Assembly (NCBI RefSeq): GCF_900100785.1
Contig: NZ_FNCP01000004.1
Location: 124,001-188,000 of the forward strand
Direction: 5' to 3'
From: Desulfosporosinus hippei DSM 8344
GTDB taxonomy: Bacteria; Bacillota; Desulfitobacteriia; Desulfitobacteriales; Desulfitobacteriaceae
Length of the DNA stretch: 64,000 nt
Shown here: positions 60,524-64,000 of the stretch, one piece after another
Layout of the letters: the number at the start of each line of letters is the position of its first letter
How positions within the stretch are numbered: the stretch's first letter is position 1
Notes under the pieces: generated by a model
Database searches by the model: none
Seen by the model: the letters and a program-made list of their open reading frames with translations, nothing else
What the model was told of the DNA's origin: nothing
Translations under genes and position numbers: made by a program

Positions 60524-61639
60524 ATGAAGACAAAAACCAAGGTCCTAATCGTACTAACGGTTGCCATTTTGTCCATAATGGCATTAATAATTCCCAGATA
60601 CTCAAGCCCTTCGGAGTTCCACCCAACCAATCAACCAATGGTTGCTTTCCAAGACGCTCAAAAATCTGGGAAACTGACTTTTTTAGAATTCTATGCCGAC
60701 TGGTGACCCAGCTGTAGGAGCATGGAGCCCGTGGTGCTGGCTCTAGAGAAAGAATACCGAGATAAGGTTAACTTTATTGTCGTTGATATCGATGATCCTC
60801 AAGGGCAGGCTCTTGCCCGACAATTTGACATCTACTATATCCCCGCTTTTTTTGTGCTGGATCAGCAAGGCCAAATCACTTACAGCGCTTCTGGCCCTCA
60901 AAGCAAAAGCGTCTTGGATAATGCCCTCAATTCCGGCAATCCAAACTCTGCTTGGTACGAATCCTTCTTTAACGATACTCTGCCCCGGGTTTTGTCTAAT
61001 GGCGGTGTAACCATTTTACTTTTCGTTTTCTTAGGGGGATTAATGACCAGCCTAAGCCCCTGCATATTATCCATGTTACCCGTCATGTTAGGGTATATCG
61101 GCGGCTTGGAAAAGCCCTCTAAGACCAAAGGTTTTATCACCTCAACGTCCTTTGTCCTGGGCCTTGCCGCAACCTTTGCTTTGTTGGGCATAGCAGCCTC
61201 ACTTTTAGGTAAAGTCTTTGGCCAGATAGGCTCCGCCTGGCTTTATATCATTGCTCTTTTCGCCATTATCATGGGGCTACAGCTAATTGGCGTTGTTAAT
61301 ATCAATTTGCCGGGTTTACAGGCTATGCCCGAGAAAAAGGGCGGAGTTCTGGGATCTTTTGGAGTGGGCTTATTGTTTGGGTTAGTTGCTTCACCTTGTG
61401 CCACTCCTGTATTAGCGGTTTTGATGACTTATGTAGCCGGTCAGGGTGTTCTTTGGTATGGAGGATTGCTGCTCTTTATTTATGGACTTGGGCATGGGTT
61501 ACCCTTGATTATCGCCGGAACCTTTACCGCTGTGCTAAAGAGTTTACCGCGCTTACAAAGATGGAGCCACTATATTACATTACTTAGCGGCGGCCTTCTC
61601 ATCGTATTGGGATTATATTTCTTTACACGAACAGGCTAG
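60524..61639 (+). CDS. Thioredoxin-CcdA fusion with selenocysteine (UxxC)
   Basis: A single frame of 371 residues from the ATG at 60524 (AAGGGTG upstream) if the TGA at 60704-60706 (codon 61) is read as Sec. The first 25 residues form a signal anchor. The thioredoxin domain reads LTFLEFYADW-U-PSC and continues RSMEPVVLALEKEY and DIYYIPAFFVLDQQG. The C-terminal half is CcdA/DsbD-beta: six helices with two Cys-Pro sites, TSLSPCILSMLPVML and LVASPCATPVLAVL. It should carry electrons from the cytoplasm through CcdA to an extracytoplasmic thioredoxin. Confidence 0.75.
60707..60740 (+). promoter_or_regulatory. Candidate bacterial SECIS element of the thioredoxin-CcdA gene
   Basis: Outer stem CCAGC (60708-60712) / GCTGG (60736-60740) and inner CATG/CGTG (with one U-G) close a GAGCC loop that begins 19 bases after the UGA. 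The loop begins with G, as in bacterial SECIS elements. Confidence 0.5.
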
Positions 61640-61706
61640 AAATGATTTAATTAGCTTTCATCAACTTATGTTTTACGACAAAAGACGGCTTCTGGCAATA
61701 GAGACC

Positions 61707-61754
61707 GATCCCTGTATCGGAGATCACCAGGGTTTTGGCATTGTCCCTTTCCAT
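61707..61754 (-). pseudogene. Fragment of a BceS-like histidine kinase gene
   Basis: About 46 bases match the kinase gene near 23055-23102 with two or three mismatches and encode ERDNAKTLVISDTGIG, the N/G1 region of the ATPase. The frame then jumps to LYCQK, as if the G1 and G2 glycine motifs had recombined. Confidence 0.7.
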
Positions 61755-61812
61755 AGAAAAATCAAAGTACCCAGAAACACAAAATTCTGTTATACTTTTC
61801 TTAACTGAATAT

Positions 61813-61958
61813 GAACCTTCGGGGCAAGGTGAAATTCCTTACCGGCGGTGATGATTGCCCGTGCAATTCAGCCCGCGACTCGGTGCAGCTATTAATGCTG
61901 GATCGACTGACTTGGTGAAATTCCAAGGCCGACGGTATAGTCCGGACGAGAGAAGGTA
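61813..61958 (+). ncRNA. FMN riboswitch (RFN element)
   Basis: The RFN core is nearly complete: CCTTCGGGGCAAGGTGAAAT, ACCGGCGGTGATGATTGCCC, then GCCCGCGACTCGGTGCAGC and TGGTGAAATTCCAAGGCCGA to GTCCGGACGAGAGAAGGT. P1 pairs ACCTTC (61815-61820) with GAAGGT (61952-61957). A -10-like TATACT lies at 61791. FMN binding should form a downstream terminator and shut off the transporter gene. Confidence 0.95.
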
Positions 61959-62002
61959 AAAACCAGGGTTTTGCAAACTGCTTCCCTGGTTCCTCTTAGA
62001 CG

Positions 62003-62035
62003 CCTCGTAATAGAAATTATTTACGAGGTATTTTT
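62003..62035 (+). terminator. Riboswitch-controlled terminator
   Basis: CCTCGTAA (62003-62010) and TTACGAGG (62021-62028) pair fully and are followed by TATTTTT. Upstream, AACCAGGG/CCCTGGTT (61960-61990) can form an alternative stem, so this is the expression platform. Confidence 0.8.
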
Positions 62036-62109
62036 CATGTTAATAATTCTTTCTTTTAACATGAGAAGGTTCAATTCAAATACAGTATTAGGATATGGAG
62101 GGTTCGAAC

Positions 62110-63087
62110 TTGACTCAAAACAAACAGTCATCTTCATTGGGTATTTGGTGGATCGCCCTTGGAGCAGCTTTGTGGGGACTTGATGGTGTCTTTATCGTTT
62201 CACTGCTGCACAATCTGACATCCTCACAGATTGTCTGGCTGGAACACGTCTTACTATTTTTCTTCGCTTTCCCGGTGCTTCTCCGGAAACGCCATGAACT
62301 CAAGCAACTTAAACTTAATGACTGGTTGGCAGTCCTCTTCATAGGCTGGGGAGGATCAGCCTTAGCCTCAGTCTTATTTACAGCCGGATTTACTTACGGC
62401 AATCCTAACGTTGTGCTCATCTTACAAAAAATCCAGCCCCTTTTTGCTGTACTCCTCGCCACACTAATTTTAAAAGAGCGTTTGCAGAAAAACTACTGGA
62501 AATTATTCATTGCTGCACTCATCGGAGCCTACTTGCTTACCTTCGGACTGCACATTCCTTCAGCTGCCGAGAATACTTCGCAGCTCATTGGATCACTGTT
62601 TGCCATCGGAGCTGCTGCACTTTGGGGAGGATCCACCGTTATGGGCAAACACCTGGCCGGCAAAGTATCCTTTACTACTCTAACTGCTCTTCGCTTCGCC
62701 GTAGCCCTGCCTCTGTTGACAGTTATGGTCTTGGCACAGCACCCAGACTGGCAGAGCATGGGTAAAGCCCTTAGTTTGACACCCGTTTGGTCTAACCTCC
62801 TATTTCAAACCCTCGTGCCAAGCCTTATAAGTCTATTGCTTTACTACCATGGGTTAGATGGAGTGAAAGCTTCTCATGCCACCATTGCTGAACTTGCCTT
62901 CCCGGCAACAGGCTTGCTTCTTAACTGGCTGATCTTACACCAGACCATTGACCTTGGGCAATGGATTGGCTTTACCATTGTCTGGCTGGCTGTACTGCAG
63001 TTATCCAGAATGAACACCAAACCGGATAAATTAGAGCAGTCCTTTGAATCATCATCTCCTCAGCCTGCCGATTTGGCCAGCAAATAA
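62110..63087 (+). CDS. impX: EamA/DMT transporter under FMN control (ImpX-like riboflavin transporter)
   Basis: About 325 residues, ten helices in two EamA repeats (GIWWIALGAALWGLDGVFIV; QPLFAVLLATLILKERLQK; ELAFPATGLLLNWLILHQ). The best start is a TTG at 62110, seven bases after GGAGGG; 62095 is an ATG inside that site. The FMN riboswitch strongly implies transport of riboflavin or FMN. RFN-regulated ImpX of Desulfitobacterium and Fusobacterium has been proposed to do this; the symbol rests on that and on context, not on a comparison I could run. Confidence 0.8.
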   Translation: MTQNKQSSSLGIWWIALGAALWGLDGVFIVSLLHNLTSSQIVWLEHVLLFFFAFPVLLRKRHELKQLKLNDWLAVLFIGWGGSALASVLFTAGFTYGNPNVVLILQKIQPLFAVLLATLILKERLQKNYWKLFIAALIGAYLLTFGLHIPSAAENTSQLIGSLFAIGAAALWGGSTVMGKHLAGKVSFTTLTALRFAVALPLLTVMVLAQHPDWQSMGKALSLTPVWSNLLFQTLVPSLISLLLYYHGLDGVKASHATIAELAFPATGLLLNWLILHQTIDLGQWIGFTIVWLAVLQLSRMNTKPDKLEQSFESSSPQPADLASK

Positions 63088-63125
63088 TCGATTCCAGCTT
63101 ATATGTGTAACTTATTATCTGACAC

Positions 63126-63162
63126 AAGTTGAGGTAGGTTTAATACTTACCTCAACTTTTTT
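63126..63162 (+). terminator. Intrinsic terminator of the riboflavin transporter gene
   Basis: Arms 63126-63136 and 63148-63158 pair perfectly over 11 bases and are followed by T6. Confidence 0.85.
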
Positions 63163-63163
63163 A

Positions 63164-63560
63164 ATAACATAATTTCGTCCTTCAGCCACTTTGATAGTCA
63201 TGATGGATAAGATTAAGAATATCCGCCCGCGGATGATAACGACGAAATTAAAGAGATTGTCCGTGTTTTGTCGGAAAGCGCTACATCATCAAGCTAAGAC
63301 CACTTCTATTCAAAAGTTAATAAACAAGGTTAGATTCCCTTTGTTTCAACGAAAACGTGGGAAAAGCTCTTTTGCCGTTTCAGACCTTGTGAAAACTGAC
63401 ACCGCGGATCAATGCATTAGAAAACTTGGCTAGCGCCAAGCCTCCGGCGCAGGCGGTAGCTTAGTTGCACTTATGCTTGGACGAAGACACTGTCTTCGCA
63501 CGTATTAAATCTTCTTGCAGTATATAACGCAAGTTTATACTTTCTGACTGTATAAAAAAA
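63164..63560. other. Non-coding or decayed stretch
   Basis: A plus-strand frame at 63191-63433 is basic and lacks a ribosome site; a shorter frame in another register contains DDNDEIKEIVRVLSES and may be a remnant. A small palindrome CGAAGAC/GTCTTCG lies near 63480-63500. No gene can be supported. Confidence 0.5.
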
Positions 63561-63578
63561 ACGCCCTTGTAGGGGCGT
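63557..63578 (-). terminator. Terminator of the 24-residue peptide gene
   Basis: On the minus strand the stop codon is followed at once by an ACGCCC/GGGCGT stem and a run of eight T. Confidence 0.75.
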
Positions 63579-63652
63579 CACTCATTTTTTGCCAGTTCTA
63601 TAAACCATACTATAACAGCCGAAGCGAATATGAGGAGAACGACCCATTTCAT
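63578..63652 (-). CDS. 24-residue hydrophobic membrane peptide
   Basis: MKWVVLLIFASAVIVWFIEL ends with AKNE. One membrane helix fills the whole peptide, with a charged end. The start follows GAGGGGGT at about four bases and the stop runs into a terminator, so it is a complete minimal transcription unit. It resembles type I toxin or small regulatory membrane peptides in form, but no antisense RNA is visible. Function unknown. Confidence 0.55.
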   Translation of the reverse strand: MKWVVLLIFASAVIVWFIELAKNE

Positions 63653-63785
63653 AAGGACCCCCTCTTTTCATAGACTGTTTATGATTTATTTTATGTTTTA
63701 TATTATTCGTTTGTTATTTTATATTACTTCCGCCGTCGCAGGTTTAAAGGAATTTTAGTTGCTGCTATTTTTGTCAAGAAACATC

Positions 63786-64000
63786 CTAATAGTTTTCTCC
63801 TCGAACTTCAAAGTATGCTCTGAGATGTTCACAGACCGGACATATCTCAGGCGCTTCTCTTCCCTCGTGAATATGACCGCAGTTTCTGCATTTCCAATAA
63901 ACCTTGCCATCTTTTTTAAAGACTTTGCCCTCTTCCAGGTTCTCTAAAAGCTGCTTATAACGTTCCTCATGTTCTTTTTCTATTTTTGCCACACTTTCAA
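63786..64000 (-). CDS. Rubrerythrin, C-terminal part (continues past the window)
   Basis: About 70 residues are inside the window. The last helix of the di-iron domain (AKIEKEHEERYKQLLENL) is followed by a rubredoxin-like domain with VYWKCRNCGHIHEGREAPEI and CPVCEH, the two CxxC pairs for iron. The frame remains open to the right edge (ES before VAKIE), so the gene begins beyond 64000. Rubrerythrin reduces hydrogen peroxide in anaerobes. Confidence 0.93.
   Translation of the reverse strand, partial: ESVAKIEKEHEERYKQLLENLEEGKVFKKDGKVYWKCRNCGHIHEGREAPEICPVCEHLRAYFEVRGENY

Noticed and set aside
63191-63433. 80-codon basic plus-strand frame
   Set aside because: No ribosome site and no recognisable domain; another frame in the same place looks at least as protein-like.

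Overview
The window reads as a chromosomal stretch of a mid-GC, spore-forming, anaerobic Firmicute, most likely Desulfitobacterium or a close relative. The basis is inference from content: a Spo0E-like and a Spo0A-C-like protein, a rubrerythrin at the right edge, an Fe-S flavoprotein, a DUF4213/DUF364 metal-chelation cluster, an FMN riboswitch in front of a DMT-type (ImpX-like) transporter, two in-frame UGA codons that look like selenocysteine, and two ORFs interrupted only by UAG. I could not search a database, so the genus is not proven.

Layout. 0.2-5 kb: TfoX-like protein, Doc toxin with its antitoxin, a SMC-type ATPase with a damaged start codon, two GNAT acetyltransferases and an M23-fold protein. 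5-6.6 kb: SDR oxidoreductase plus a double SnoaL-like protein behind an inverted-repeat operator. 6.8-9.7 kb: BceAB-type peptide-resistance ABC transporter with an inverted repeat at its promoter. 9.7-17.3 kb: Fe-S flavoprotein, then a divergent metal-handling locus (CobW/HypB-like GTPase, ABC ATPase, DUF364 protein, methyltransferase, NTPase remnant on the minus strand; FecCD permease, ATPase and lipoprotein binding protein on the plus strand). 17.3-24.6 kb: remnants of DUF3102 and HicB genes, a heterodimeric ABC exporter with a copy of the Bce promoter in front of it, Uma2, a truncated DUF2812 gene and a BceRS-type two-component system. 24.6-34 kb: EamA exporter with divergent MocR regulator, small secreted or membrane proteins, Asp/Glu racemase, a CbiA-like protein without its amidotransferase half, several gene remnants and a PstS-like lipoprotein. 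34.3-38.9 kb: MarR-controlled CBS/adaptor/adaptor/DHA2-MFS efflux operon. 39-43 kb: XRE and Spo0A-C-like regulators, a RelA/SpoT-domain protein split by UAG, and an HNH nuclease split by a frameshift.

43.5-57.6 kb is a defence island on the minus strand. It holds a tightly coupled four-gene operon (DUF499 ATPase, DUF3780, DUF1156 DNA methyltransferase, PLD-SNF2 helicase), preceded by a Wadjet JetD-like Toprim protein without JetABC partners and by a large GTPase whose Shine-Dalgarno lies inside an 18-bp perfect hairpin. A degenerate 3' part of ssrA (tmRNA) at 57.4-57.6 kb marks a likely integration scar at the island border.

57.9-64 kb: an XRE repressor divergent from a stand-alone receiver protein with operators inside its promoter; two candidate selenoproteins (a DUF2892-type membrane protein and a thioredoxin-CcdA fusion with W-Sec-P-S-C); an FMN-riboswitch-controlled transporter; a 24-residue membrane peptide with its own SD and terminator; and the C-terminal part of rubrerythrin.

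A recurrent theme is decay. Pieces of a second Bce system (3' end of bceB, the bceA promoter, a histidine kinase segment) lie scattered at 1.7, 21.7 and 61.7 kb. At least ten other genes survive only as fragments.
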